This document shows, piece by piece, positions 43,450 through 51,887 of a stretch of 64,000 nucleotides of DNA. The notes beneath the pieces were generated by a model, which did not search any database, was not told the DNA's origin, and saw only the letters and a list, made by a program, of their open reading frames with translations. The stretch comes from Pimelobacter simplex (lineage in GTDB: Bacteria; Actinomycetota; Actinomycetes; Propionibacteriales; Nocardioidaceae): contig NZ_FOUK01000006.1 in NCBI RefSeq assembly GCF_900114845.1, forward strand, positions 62,001-126,000, given 5' to 3'. The number at the start of each line of letters is the position of its first letter. Within the stretch, counting starts at the first letter, position 1. The position numbers and the translations under genes are program-made.

Positions 43450-44489
43450 GCGCGCTCGTCGACGTGACCGTCACCGAGCGGGACGTCGACGTCAGCTTCG
43501 AGGTCGCCGACGGCGAGACGGTCGCGCTGCTCGGCCCCAACGGCGCCGGGAAGTCCACCACGCTGTCGGTGCTCGGCGGCCTGCTGCGCCCCGACGCCGG
43601 ACGGATCGTGCTCGACGGCGAGGAGCTCACCGGCCCCGGGACCTGGGTCGCGCCGCACGCCCGTCGTACGGCGCTGCTGGCGCAGGACCCGCTGCTCTTC
43701 CCGCACCTGTCGGTGCTCGAGAACGTCGCCTTCGGCCCCCGCAGCACGGGGACCGGACGCCGCGCCGCCCGCGCCGCCGCCGAGCACTGGCTCGCCGAAG
43801 TCGACGCCGCCGAGCTCGCCGGGCGTAGGCCCGCCCAGCTCTCCGGCGGCCAGGCGCAGCGGGTCGCGGTCGCCCGGGCACTCGCCGCGGACCCCCGTCT
43901 GCTGCTGCTCGACGAGCCGATGGCCGCGCTCGACGTGGCCGTCGCGCCGGCGCTGCGGACCCTCCTGCGCCGGGTCCTCGCCGACCGCACCGCCGTCATC
44001 GTCACCCACCACGTGCTCGACGCGCTGCTGCTCGCCGACCGCGTGGTCGTCGTCGAGGGCGGCCGGGTCGCCGAGCAGGGGCCGACGTCCGAGGTGCTGT
44101 CGCGGCCGCGCAGCGCCTTCGCGGCGCGGTTCGCGGGGCTCAACCTGGTCTCCGGCGTGGCCACGCCCGACGGCGTACGGCGTCCGGACGGGCTGCTCCT
44201 GCACGGGACCGCCGCCACCGGCGACCACCCGCCCCCCGGCTCCCCCGCCGTCGCGGTGTTCCGCCCCTCGGCGGTCGCGGTGCACCGGGAGCCGCCCGGC
44301 GGCAGCCCGCGCAACGCCCTCGCGGTCGTGGTGACCGAGCTCGAGCCGCTCGGGGACGTCGTCCGGGTGCGGGCGGGCGAGCTCGCCGCGGACGTCACCG
44401 TCGCGTCGGTCGCCGAGCTCGGGCTCGCCCCGGGCAGCGACGCGACGTTCGTCGTCAAGGCGACCGAGGTCGACGTGTACGCCCAGTGA
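43446..44489 (+). CDS. modC: molybdate ABC transporter ATP-binding protein
   Basis: 347 residues. Walker A GPNGAGKST, signature LSGGQAQRVAVARAL, Walker B LLLLDEPMAALD, and His switch VTHHVLDALLL. A C-terminal TOBE domain (about 280-345, ending EVDVYAQ) gives regulatory molybdate sensing as in ModC. The GTG overlaps the modB stop (GTGA). Last gene of the mod operon; glpX follows 25 nt later with its own -10. Confidence 0.95.
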   Translation: MSALVDVTVTERDVDVSFEVADGETVALLGPNGAGKSTTLSVLGGLLRPDAGRIVLDGEELTGPGTWVAPHARRTALLAQDPLLFPHLSVLENVAFGPRSTGTGRRAARAAAEHWLAEVDAAELAGRRPAQLSGGQAQRVAVARALAADPRLLLLDEPMAALDVAVAPALRTLLRRVLADRTAVIVTHHVLDALLLADRVVVVEGGRVAEQGPTSEVLSRPRSAFAARFAGLNLVSGVATPDGVRRPDGLLLHGTAATGDHPPPGSPAVAVFRPSAVAVHREPPGGSPRNALAVVVTELEPLGDVVRVRAGELAADVTVASVAELGLAPGSDATFVVKATEVDVYAQ

Positions 44490-44501
44490 GAAAGCGACCG
44501 A

Positions 44502-44507
44502 TAAGGT
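44502..44507 (+). promoter_or_regulatory. -10 box of glpX (likely leaderless)
   Basis: TAAGGT ends 7 nt before the glpX ATG, in the 25-nt gap after modC. No ribosome binding site is present. Confidence 0.6.
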
Positions 44508-44514
44508 TCGCCCT

Positions 44515-45528
44515 ATGAACGACGCCCTCGCCGTGGAGCCGCCCGCCCCCGACCGCAACCTCGCTCTCGAGCTGGTACGGGTCACCGAGGCGGCTGCCAT
44601 GGCGGCCGGCCGGTGGGTCGGCCGGGGCGACAAGAACGGCGCCGACGGCGTGGCCGTCCAGGCGATGCGCGTGATGATCTCGACGGTCAGCATGAACGGC
44701 ACCGTGGTCATCGGCGAGGGCGAGAAGGACAACGCCCCCATGCTCTACAACGGCGAGACCGTCGGCGACGGCACCGGCCCCGAGTGCGACGTCGCCGTCG
44801 ACCCCATCGACGGCACCACGCTGACCGCGAAGGGCATGGCCAACGCGGTCGCCGTCCTCGCAGTCGCGCCGCGCGGCACCATGTACGACCCCTCCGCCGT
44901 CTTCTACATGGAGAAGCTCGTCACCGGCCCCGAGGCCGCCGACCTGGTCGACATCCGCTACCCGGTCGCCGAGAACATCCACCAGGTCGCCAAGGCCAAG
45001 GGCTCGAACCCGTCCGACGTGACCGTCGTCCTCCTCGACCGGCCGCGCCACGACAAGCTCGTCGACGAGATCCGCGCCACCGGCGCCCGGATCAAGTTCA
45101 TCACCGACGGCGACGTCGCCGGCGCCATCATGGCCGCCCGCGCCGACACCGGCATCGACCTCCTCCTCGGCATCGGCGGCACGCCCGAGGGCATCATCGC
45201 CGCCTGCGCCATGAAGGCCATGGGCGGCACCATCCAGGGCCGCCTCTGGCCCACCGACGACGACGAGCGCCAGCGCGCCATCGACGCCGGCCACAACCTC
45301 GACCCCGACCACATCCTCACCACCGACACCCTGGTCACCGGCGACGACTGCTTCTTCGTCGCCACCGGCATCACCGACGGCGAGCTCGTCCGCGGCGTCC
45401 GCTACCGCGGCGGCGGCGCCGTCACCCAGTCGCTCGTCATGCGCTCGCGCAGCGGCACCATCCGGACCATCACGTCCGAGCACCAGCTCTCCAAGCTGCG
45501 CGGCTTCAGCGCGATCAACTTCGACTGA
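44515..45528 (+). CDS. glpX: fructose-1,6-bisphosphatase class II
   Basis: 337 residues. Gluconeogenic phosphatase. Metal-site motifs are GEGEKDNAPMLYNGE and DPIDGTTLTAKGM, with GIGGTPEGI and the C-terminal RYRGGGAVTQSLVMRS. Actinobacteria generally use GlpX as the only FBPase. In this phylum it usually neighbours DUF4245 and xseAB; here the mod operon separates them. Confidence 0.97.
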   Translation: MNDALAVEPPAPDRNLALELVRVTEAAAMAAGRWVGRGDKNGADGVAVQAMRVMISTVSMNGTVVIGEGEKDNAPMLYNGETVGDGTGPECDVAVDPIDGTTLTAKGMANAVAVLAVAPRGTMYDPSAVFYMEKLVTGPEAADLVDIRYPVAENIHQVAKAKGSNPSDVTVVLLDRPRHDKLVDEIRATGARIKFITDGDVAGAIMAARADTGIDLLLGIGGTPEGIIAACAMKAMGGTIQGRLWPTDDDERQRAIDAGHNLDPDHILTTDTLVTGDDCFFVATGITDGELVRGVRYRGGGAVTQSLVMRSRSGTIRTITSEHQLSKLRGFSAINFD

Positions 45529-45535
45529 GCCCACG

Positions 45536-45596
45536 GTCGTACCGGACAAAATGGTCGTGAATCGGCCCGATCAACGACCGAATTGTCCGGTACGAC
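45536..45596. terminator. long bidirectional hairpin between glpX and tetR-like gene
   Basis: 14-bp perfect outer stem (45536-45549 with 45583-45596), a 3x3 internal loop, then a 6-bp inner stem (45553-45558 with 45574-45579) and a short self-complementary apex. It fills the whole gap between two convergent genes. No T-tract. Confidence 0.75.
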
Positions 45597-45600
45597 GGGG

Positions 45601-46212
45601 TCAGCGGGCGTCACGGACCAGCTCGAGCAGCCGCGCCACGTCGGCCACCGCGTCGGCGACGGGATCCTCGTCGCCGGCCGCGGCGCCGTAGAGCAGCGCC
45701 GCGTCGAGCATCCGGACGACGAGGTCGAAGTCCGCGCTCGCGCCGACCTCCCCCCATCCGCACCGGTCGAGCGTCTCGCGCAGCGCGGCGAGCAGGGCGG
45801 GCCGGGAGGCGGCCATGATCGGACGCAGGTCCGGGTCCGAGGTGGCCTCGAGCATCGGCTGGAGGCGGCGGGTGACGACGGCGCGGTCGAGCGCCGGCGC
45901 ATAGAGCACCTCCAGGAGCAGGGCGGCCGTGGCCGTGGCCGAGCGCCGGCGCCGGGGCAGGGCCGCCGCACGGGCGGCGGCACCGGCAGTCCGCACGCCC
46001 TCGGCCGCGGCGACCGCAGCGGCGTAGAGCTCCTGGCGCGTCGGGAAGTAGTAGCCGGCCGAGCCGGCGGGCACTCCCGCGGCGGCGGCGACCTTGCGGT
46101 GGGTGACCGCGTCGGGTCCCTCCTCGATCAGCAGGCGAGCGGCGGCGTCGACCATCGCCTGCTGGCGCTGGGCGCTGCGTGCCCGCGCCTTGGGTCGGGG
46201 TGCGGTGGCCAC
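45601..46212 (-). CDS. TetR-family transcriptional regulator
   Basis: 203 residues. N-terminal helix-turn-helix QQAMVDAAARLLIEEGPDAVTHRKVAAAAGVPAGSAGYYF (read in parts), then a mostly helical ligand-binding domain. Divergent from the DUF981 gene. A near-perfect 16-bp palindrome in the shared promoter region is its probable operator, so it likely represses itself and that gene (inference). Ligand unknown. Confidence 0.93.
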   Translation of the reverse strand: MATAPRPKARARSAQRQQAMVDAAARLLIEEGPDAVTHRKVAAAAGVPAGSAGYYFPTRQELYAAAVAAAEGVRTAGAAARAAALPRRRRSATATAALLLEVLYAPALDRAVVTRRLQPMLEATSDPDLRPIMAASRPALLAALRETLDRCGWGEVGASADFDLVVRMLDAALLYGAAAGDEDPVADAVADVARLLELVRDAR

Positions 46213-46251
46213 GGCGCCAACCCTACGGGCGACCCCGCGGCCACGGAATAA

Positions 46252-46267
46252 CTAAACGCGCGTATAG
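46252..46267. promoter_or_regulatory. candidate TetR operator and -10 of DUF981 gene
   Basis: CTAAACGCGCGTATAG is a 16-bp palindrome with one mismatched pair. It overlaps TATAGG/TAGGTT on the plus strand, a plausible -10 for the divergent membrane-protein gene. It lies in the only shared regulatory region of the TetR-like gene and its neighbour. Confidence 0.55.
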
Positions 46268-46324
46268 GTTCTGCCTGGTGAGGGCCGAGATCCGGCCCCA
46301 CGGTTGGACTCGAGGTGCAGCACG

Positions 46325-47056
46325 ATGAACACCCTGGTGGCCCAGGAGGGCCTGAAGATCGACTGGGCGAACATGCCCACGTACAACACGATCATGGCGG
46401 TCGCCGTCGGCGCCGCACTGATCGGACTGGTGATGCTGGGCCGCCAGCTCCTCACCTCTCCCGAGGAGGTGGAGGCGGACGGCTGGGCGCTCACCTTCGG
46501 CGTCCTCGGCGGCATCCTCACCGCGACCGGTCTGCACATGACGCTGACCTGGCCGCTCGCCGCCGGCGGATTCCCCTTCGACAACATCATCTTCGGCGAG
46601 ACGAGCCTCGGGTTCGGCGTCCTGCTGCTCGGCGCGGCGCTCTACCTGTGGAAGCGCGGCGCGGCCGCCCTCGCCTCGAGCAAGCCCGTCGAGAAGCTGG
46701 CGCGTGTCGCCCAGCCGATCACGGTCTTCGTCGGCGGCCTCGGGCTGAGCCTGGTCGCGATCGCCGTCGCCGGCATCAAGTACAAGCTGTTCGCCGCACC
46801 CGCCGAGGAGCCCATCTCGGGCCAGTTCGCGGACTACCCGATGGTCGAGGCGACCTTCATGTCCCTGCTCATCGCCGTCGTCGGCCTCGGCGCCCTGGCC
46901 TTCGCCGTCCTGGTGAACCGCCTGCGCAGCACCGGTACGGCGGGCGTGTGGGCCCGGATCACCGGTTGGCTGTGGACCGTCTCGGGCGTGCTGCTCCTGC
47001 TGTTCGGCGCGATGAACTTCTTCACCCACATCGGGCTCATCGTCAACACGATGTGA
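46325..47056 (+). CDS. DUF981-like integral membrane protein
   Basis: 243 residues with about six hydrophobic helices (for example MAVAVGAALIGLVMLG, FGVLLLGAALYLW, ITVFVGGLGLSLVAIAVAG). The start PTYNTIMAVAVGAALIGL resembles DUF981 proteins; function unknown. The ATG follows GAGGTGCAGC at a workable distance. Likely under control of the divergent TetR-family protein. Confidence 0.75.
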   Translation: MNTLVAQEGLKIDWANMPTYNTIMAVAVGAALIGLVMLGRQLLTSPEEVEADGWALTFGVLGGILTATGLHMTLTWPLAAGGFPFDNIIFGETSLGFGVLLLGAALYLWKRGAAALASSKPVEKLARVAQPITVFVGGLGLSLVAIAVAGIKYKLFAAPAEEPISGQFADYPMVEATFMSLLIAVVGLGALAFAVLVNRLRSTGTAGVWARITGWLWTVSGVLLLLFGAMNFFTHIGLIVNTM

Positions 47057-47068
47057 GCCGCCGGCTCA
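47054..47068. terminator. palindrome whose ends are the two stop codons
   Basis: TGAGCC-GCC-GGCTCA. The left end is the TGA of the DUF981 gene, and the right end is the TGA of the convergent hydrolase. 6-bp stem, 3-nt loop. Confidence 0.45.
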
Positions 47069-47896
47069 GGCCGAGTCACGCCCCATCCGCACGGAGACCC
47101 CGGCGGGTGGGGCGTTCAGCGCCCGGACGACGACCTCGATCACCCGCGGGTCGACGGCCATGCCGATGTGCGAGGCGCGCACCTCGACCGCCTCGCCCTG
47201 CGGGTCGCGGCAGGCCCGCCAGTCGACGATCCCGTCGCGGCGCGAGTAGATGTTCGTCATCGCGACGTCGGCCCGCAGCGGCTCCTGCGACTCGGTGAAG
47301 CTCAGGTGGGCGCACTCCCCCGCGACGCAGTCGGCCGACATCAGGCCGGGCACGCCGGCGTCGGCGAGCCGGTTGAGGACCCGCACCCCCCGGGTCAGGA
47401 CGGCGTGGTGCGCAGCCGGCGCCCGCATCGGGCTGCCCATCGTCACGATGCCGGCGACCAGGTCGGGGCGCCGGGCGGCGAGGCCGCGGGCGATCATCCC
47501 GCCGAGACTGTGCCCGACGATCCGGACCCGGGCGTCGCGCCGCTCGGCGAGCTGCTCGAGGCGGGCCTCGAGGACCAGTGCGGAGCTCAGCGTGCAGCCG
47601 ATGTTGGCGTGGATCTGCGAGCGGTAGGTCCGGAACCCCTGGGCCCGCAGCTCGGCGGCCATCGCGGTGAGGGTCCAGTCGCCGGCCAGGAAGCCGGGCA
47701 CGAGCAGCACCGGCTCGGCGGCCCGGGCCGCGGCACGCGCCGCATAGGGCGTTCGCCGGCGGGCGTGGCGGGTCGCGCTCCGGCGGGCGGCGTAGCGCCC
47801 GGCCTCGGTCACCAGACTGCCCTCGCGCAGCAGCGCGGCCAGCGCCGGACGGCCGTAGCCGTCGGGCAGCAGCCAGGGCGCCAACGTGTTGCTCAC
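47066..47896 (-). CDS. lipase/esterase-like alpha/beta hydrolase
   Basis: 276 residues. PVLLVPGFLAGDWTL is the oxyanion-hole region, GHSLGG holds the nucleophile serine, and SRRDGIVDWRAC carries the probable acid; the C-terminal RASHIGMAVD contributes the His. It resembles triacylglycerol-lipase-type enzymes of actinobacteria. No signal peptide is seen. The GTG start was chosen because TAACGT lies 7 nt before it; an ATG 30 nt upstream overlaps the promoter region. Confidence 0.85.
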   Translation of the reverse strand: MSNTLAPWLLPDGYGRPALAALLREGSLVTEAGRYAARRSATRHARRRTPYAARAAARAAEPVLLVPGFLAGDWTLTAMAAELRAQGFRTYRSQIHANIGCTLSSALVLEARLEQLAERRDARVRIVGHSLGGMIARGLAARRPDLVAGIVTMGSPMRAPAAHHAVLTRGVRVLNRLADAGVPGLMSADCVAGECAHLSFTESQEPLRADVAMTNIYSRRDGIVDWRACRDPQGEAVEVRASHIGMAVDPRVIEVVVRALNAPPAGVSVRMGRDSA

Positions 47897-47903
47897 GTCA
47901 CAG

Positions 47904-47909
47904 ACGTTA
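47904..47909 (-). promoter_or_regulatory. -10 box of lipase-like gene (likely leaderless)
   Basis: TAACGT on the minus strand, 7 nt before the GTG. The shared divergent region also contains AGTTG-N6-CAACT inverted arms (47913-47928), a possible operator. Confidence 0.5.
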
Positions 47910-47954
47910 CCCAGTTGAATGAGCAACTAGTCGCAATTGTGCAGACTGGAGGGC

Positions 47955-48866
47955 ATGTCAGCCGAAATGACCGTCTCGGACGAGCTGCTGGCGCCACTGA
48001 CCAGCGGGGTCGAGCTCTGCTACCAGACCTTCGGCGACCCGGAGGCCGAGCCGCTGCTCCTCGTGATGGGCCTGGGTGGCCCGATGACGTGGTGGCCGCG
48101 CGACCTGTGCGTGCAGCTGGCCGAGGCCGGCTTCTACGTCATCCGCTACGACAACCGCGACACCGGGCGCTCGAGCCGGGCGACCGGGCGGGTCACCACC
48201 AGCCGCCTGGCCCGCGCCTTCGTCGGCGCGCGGACGCCGGCGCCGTACTCGATCGGCGACCTGGCCGCCGACGCGCTCGGGCTGCTCGACCACCTCGGGC
48301 TGCCTGCCGCGCACGTCGCCGGCATCTCGATGGGCGGCATGATCGCGCAGACCCTCGCGCTCGAGGCGCCCGAACGGGTCCTCAGCCTGGTGAGCATCAT
48401 GTCGACGACGGGCCGGCGCGGCGTGGGCTGGCAGAGCCCCGCCCTGCTGCCCACGCTGGCCTCCCCGCGCGGTCCGGGCAAGGAGGCCTACATTCGACGG
48501 GCGCTCGTCGTCTGGCGGATCATCGGCTCCCCCGGCTTCCCCACCGACGAGACCGACCTGCGGGCGCGGGCCGGCGAGACCTGGGACCGCGGCGTCGACG
48601 AGGCCGGCGTGCTGCGCCAGATGCTCGCCGTCCTCACCCAGCCCGACCGCACCCGGCGGCTGGCCGAGGTCACCGCACCGACGCTGGTGATGCACGGCCT
48701 GGCCGACAAGATGGTGCACGTGTCGGGCGGGCGGGCCACCGCGGCCGCCATCCGCGGCGCGGAGGTCGTCGTCGTCCCCGGCTGGGGCCACGACCTCCCG
48801 GCGCCGCTCTTCCCGACGTTCGTCCGCGGGATCCGGCGGACGGCCGACCGGGCCGCCCGCCGCTAG
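47955..48866 (+). CDS. alpha/beta hydrolase, RdmC-like
   Basis: 303 residues. LLLVMGLGGPMTWWP oxyanion loop, RYDNRDTGRSSR, nucleophile elbow GISMGG, acid in HGLADKMV, and His in GWGHDLP: a complete triad. The pattern resembles aclacinomycin methylesterase RdmC and related hydrolases that are common and mostly unassigned in actinobacteria. The short spacing CAGACT-N7-ATG suggests a leaderless transcript. Divergent from the lipase-like gene. Confidence 0.88.
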   Translation: MSAEMTVSDELLAPLTSGVELCYQTFGDPEAEPLLLVMGLGGPMTWWPRDLCVQLAEAGFYVIRYDNRDTGRSSRATGRVTTSRLARAFVGARTPAPYSIGDLAADALGLLDHLGLPAAHVAGISMGGMIAQTLALEAPERVLSLVSIMSTTGRRGVGWQSPALLPTLASPRGPGKEAYIRRALVVWRIIGSPGFPTDETDLRARAGETWDRGVDEAGVLRQMLAVLTQPDRTRRLAEVTAPTLVMHGLADKMVHVSGGRATAAAIRGAEVVVVPGWGHDLPAPLFPTFVRGIRRTADRAARR

Positions 48867-48873
48867 CCCTCCG

Positions 48874-50091
48874 CTACCCCTCCGTGGGTGCACCAGCCGC
48901 GACCTCGGCGCCCGGGATCCGCCCGGCCCGCTCGTGGTCGACGGTGAGGTTCTCGCCGGTCGCCGGGTCGAACAGGTGCATCCGGCTGCCGTCGACCCAG
49001 ATCTCGGCCTCCTCGCCCTCGGCGATCCGGCTGCCGCCGTCGAGCGAGACGACGAGCTGGGTGCGCAGCGCCTCGCCGTCGAGGTCCTTCTCGAGCTGCA
49101 GCAGCTGCGCCTTGACCTCGTCGGGCGACTCGAACGGGATGTAGGCGTAGGTCTCGTTGCCCAGCCACTCGACGACCTCGACCTTGGCCCGGAAGGTCGA
49201 GCCGGTGCGCCCGTCGGCCGCGGCGAGCGAGGCGTCCTCGAAGTGCTCGGGCCGGATGCCGGCGATGAGCAGGCCCCGCCCGGCAGCCCGCTCCGCACGG
49301 TCGGCCGGGATGTCGACGCTGCCGAAGGGCAGCTGGACCTTCGTGCCCTCGACGGTCGCGGGGAGGAAGTTCATCGGCGGTGAGCCGATGAAGCCGGCCA
49401 CGAAGAGGTTGCCGGGGTTCTCGTAGAGCTCGCGCGGCGTCGCGAGCTGCTGCAGCAGCCCCCGCTTGAGGACGGCGACCCGGTCGCCGAGCGTCATCGC
49501 CTCGGTCTGGTCGTGGGTGACGTAGACCGTCGTGATGCCGAGCCGCTTCTGCAGGCGCGCGATCTCGGTGCGCATCTGGCCGCGCAGCTTGGCGTCGAGG
49601 TTCGACAGCGGCTCGTCGAAGAGGAACGCGTCGGCCTGGCGGACGATCGCGCGGCCCATCGCCACCCGCTGCCGCTGGCCACCGGACAGGTTGCCCGGCT
49701 TGCGCTCCAGGTGCTCGTTGAGCTCGAGGGTGTCGGCCGCGTCGCGCACCAGCCGGTCGACCTCGTCGTCGGGCATCTTGGCCAGGCGCAGCGGGAAGGC
49801 GATGTTCTCGTAGACCGTCAGGTGCGGGTAGAGCGCGTAGTTCTGGAAGACCATCGCGAGGTTGCGCTCGCGCGGGGCCAGGTCGTTGACCCGGCGGTCC
49901 CCGATGATCATGTCGCCCGAGGTGATGTCCTCGAGGCCGACGATCATCCGCAGCAGCGTGGACTTCCCGCAGCCGGAGGGCCCGACGAGGATCATGAACT
50001 CGCCGTCGGCGACGTCGATCGAGACGTCGTTCACGGCGGGGAAGCCGTCGCCGTACTTCTTGACGATGTGGTCCATCGTGATGCGGGCCAT
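48874..50091 (-). CDS. sugC: trehalose-type ABC transporter ATP-binding protein
   Basis: 405 residues. Walker A GPSGCGKSTLL, signature LSGGQRQRVAMGRAI, Walker B FLFDEPLSNLDAKLR, and a C-terminal regulatory OB/TOBE region from about 240 on (MNFLPATVEGTKVQLP). Typical SugC/MsiK/UgpC. Last gene of lpqY-sugA-sugB-sugC, 7 nt after sugB. MsiK-like ATPases can serve several sugar importers. Confidence 0.9.
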   Translation of the reverse strand: MARITMDHIVKKYGDGFPAVNDVSIDVADGEFMILVGPSGCGKSTLLRMIVGLEDITSGDMIIGDRRVNDLAPRERNLAMVFQNYALYPHLTVYENIAFPLRLAKMPDDEVDRLVRDAADTLELNEHLERKPGNLSGGQRQRVAMGRAIVRQADAFLFDEPLSNLDAKLRGQMRTEIARLQKRLGITTVYVTHDQTEAMTLGDRVAVLKRGLLQQLATPRELYENPGNLFVAGFIGSPPMNFLPATVEGTKVQLPFGSVDIPADRAERAAGRGLLIAGIRPEHFEDASLAAADGRTGSTFRAKVEVVEWLGNETYAYIPFESPDEVKAQLLQLEKDLDGEALRTQLVVSLDGGSRIAEGEEAEIWVDGSRMHLFDPATGENLTVDHERAGRIPGAEVAAGAPTEG

Positions 50092-50098
50092 GGGAACC

Positions 50099-50941
50099 TC
50101 ACCCCTTCACCGCGCCGGACGTCAGGCCGGCAACGATCTTGCGTTGGAAAATCAGGACGATGACGATGATCGGGATGGTCGCGATGACGGCTCCCGCGGC
50201 CAGCAGCGAGGCCGGCCGGTTGAACGGATCGGCGCCGACGAAGAACGACAGCGACGCCGGGATGGGTCGGGCGTTCTCGGTCGAGGTCAGCGAGATGCCG
50301 AAGACGAAGTCGTTCCAGGCGAAGAAGAACGTCAGGATCGCCGCGGTGAAGACACCCGGCGCCGCCAGCGGCACGATCACCTTGCGGAACGCCTGCCAGG
50401 ACGTCGCGCCGTCGACCTGGGCGGCCTGCTCCATCTCCCAAGGGATCTCGCGGAAGAAGGCGGACAGCGTCCAGATCGCCAGCGGCAGCGTGAACGACAT
50501 GTAGGGGATGATCAGGCCCGGCCACGTGTCGTAGAGCCCGGTCGCCCGCCACATGTCGAACAGCGGGCCGATCAGCGAGACCACCGGGAACATCGCGATC
50601 GCGAGGGCGATCGTGAGCACGAGCTTCTTGCCGCGGAACTCCAGGCGCGCGATGGCGTACGCCGCGAGGGTCGCGACGATCACCGACAGCAGCGTCGCGA
50701 TCAGGCTGATGCCGATCGAGTTGAAGATCGCGCGGCGGAACTGCTCGTTGTCCCAGACCGCCTTGTAGTTGTCCCAGCCCGCGCCCGTGCCGTCACCCGG
50801 GAAGAAGCCCGGGTTGCCGTTGGTGATCGAGGCCTCGGACTTGAAGGACAGCGAGATGATCCAGGCCACGGGCAGCAGGCACCAGATGAGGATCAGGATG
50901 CAGCCGACGACGAGGCCGACACGATTGCTGGTGCGATTCAT
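50099..50941 (-). CDS. sugB: trehalose-type ABC transporter permease (MalG-like)
   Basis: 280 residues with six helices. The EAA motif is EQAAQVDGATSWQAFRKVIVPLAAPG, and the FFFAWNDFVFG segment is a MalG-type hallmark. Starts 1 nt after the sugA stop. Confidence 0.9.
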   Translation of the reverse strand: MNRTSNRVGLVVGCILILIWCLLPVAWIISLSFKSEASITNGNPGFFPGDGTGAGWDNYKAVWDNEQFRRAIFNSIGISLIATLLSVIVATLAAYAIARLEFRGKKLVLTIALAIAMFPVVSLIGPLFDMWRATGLYDTWPGLIIPYMSFTLPLAIWTLSAFFREIPWEMEQAAQVDGATSWQAFRKVIVPLAAPGVFTAAILTFFFAWNDFVFGISLTSTENARPIPASLSFFVGADPFNRPASLLAAGAVIATIPIIVIVLIFQRKIVAGLTSGAVKG

Positions 50942-50942
50942 C

Positions 50943-51887
50943 TCAGGACTCCTGCCGTGCCTGCGCCAGGTCGACGCGGAAGAGCTTGACGATCAGGAAG
51001 GCGACCAGCAGGACCGAGAGGAACAGCAGCACCGACAGCGCGGAGCCCATGCCCAGCTGGAACTGCTCGATGGTCTGGCGGTAGGTCAGGAAGCTGATCG
51101 ACTCGGTCTTCACCGCGCCCGCGGTCATCACGAAGATGTTGTCGAAGATCCGGTAGGCGTCGAGCGCCCGGAACAGGACGGCGACCATGATCGCGGCCCG
51201 CATGTTCGGCAGGATCACCTTGGTCAGCCGTTGCGTCCAGGTGGCGCCGTCGACCTTCGCCGCCTCGATCATGTCCTCGCTGACCTGGGCCAGGCCGGCC
51301 AGCAGGAGGAGCGACATGAACGGCGTCGTCTTCCAGATCTCGGAGACCATGATCGCCACGATCCCGGAGCCGGTCTGGCCGAACCAGTTGAAGTCGTCGC
51401 CCACGAACGGCAGCCAGCCGTTGATGAAGCCGTTCTGGTAGGAGAACGCGAACTGCCACGCGAAGCCCGAGACGACCGTGATGATGCCGTAGGGCACCAG
51501 GATCGAGGTCCGGATGACGCCCCGGGCGAAGATCACCCGGTGCATCACCATCGCGAAGATGAAGCCGATCACGAGCTCGATCGCGACGGTGATGACCATG
51601 TAGAGCACGGTCACGCCGGTCGTCTGCCAGAACAGCGGGTCGGTCAGCGCCGTGACGTAGTTGCGAACGCCGATGAAGTTGCGGTCGTCGGGAGCGGTGA
51701 GCGCGTAGTCGAAGGTGGACAGGTAGATCGCCCGCAGCATCGGGAACGCCGTGACGATGAGCATCAGGATGACGGCCGGCGCCACGAGCCGCTGGCCGAG
51801 CCGGGTCTCGGCCCGGGCCCGGTCGCTGACCTCGGGCTTGTCGGCCCTGCGGTGCCCGCCGGTGGCGGGCGCGGTGACGGTGGTCAT
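50943..51887 (-). CDS. sugA: trehalose-type ABC transporter permease (MalF-like)
   Basis: 314 residues with six helices. The EAA motif is EAAKVDGATWTQRLTKVILPNMR. A cytosolic N-terminal tail (about 1-33) precedes the first helix. The ATG overlaps the lpqY stop (ATGA). Confidence 0.9.
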   Translation of the reverse strand: MTTVTAPATGGHRRADKPEVSDRARAETRLGQRLVAPAVILMLIVTAFPMLRAIYLSTFDYALTAPDDRNFIGVRNYVTALTDPLFWQTTGVTVLYMVITVAIELVIGFIFAMVMHRVIFARGVIRTSILVPYGIITVVSGFAWQFAFSYQNGFINGWLPFVGDDFNWFGQTGSGIVAIMVSEIWKTTPFMSLLLLAGLAQVSEDMIEAAKVDGATWTQRLTKVILPNMRAAIMVAVLFRALDAYRIFDNIFVMTAGAVKTESISFLTYRQTIEQFQLGMGSALSVLLFLSVLLVAFLIVKLFRVDLAQARQES

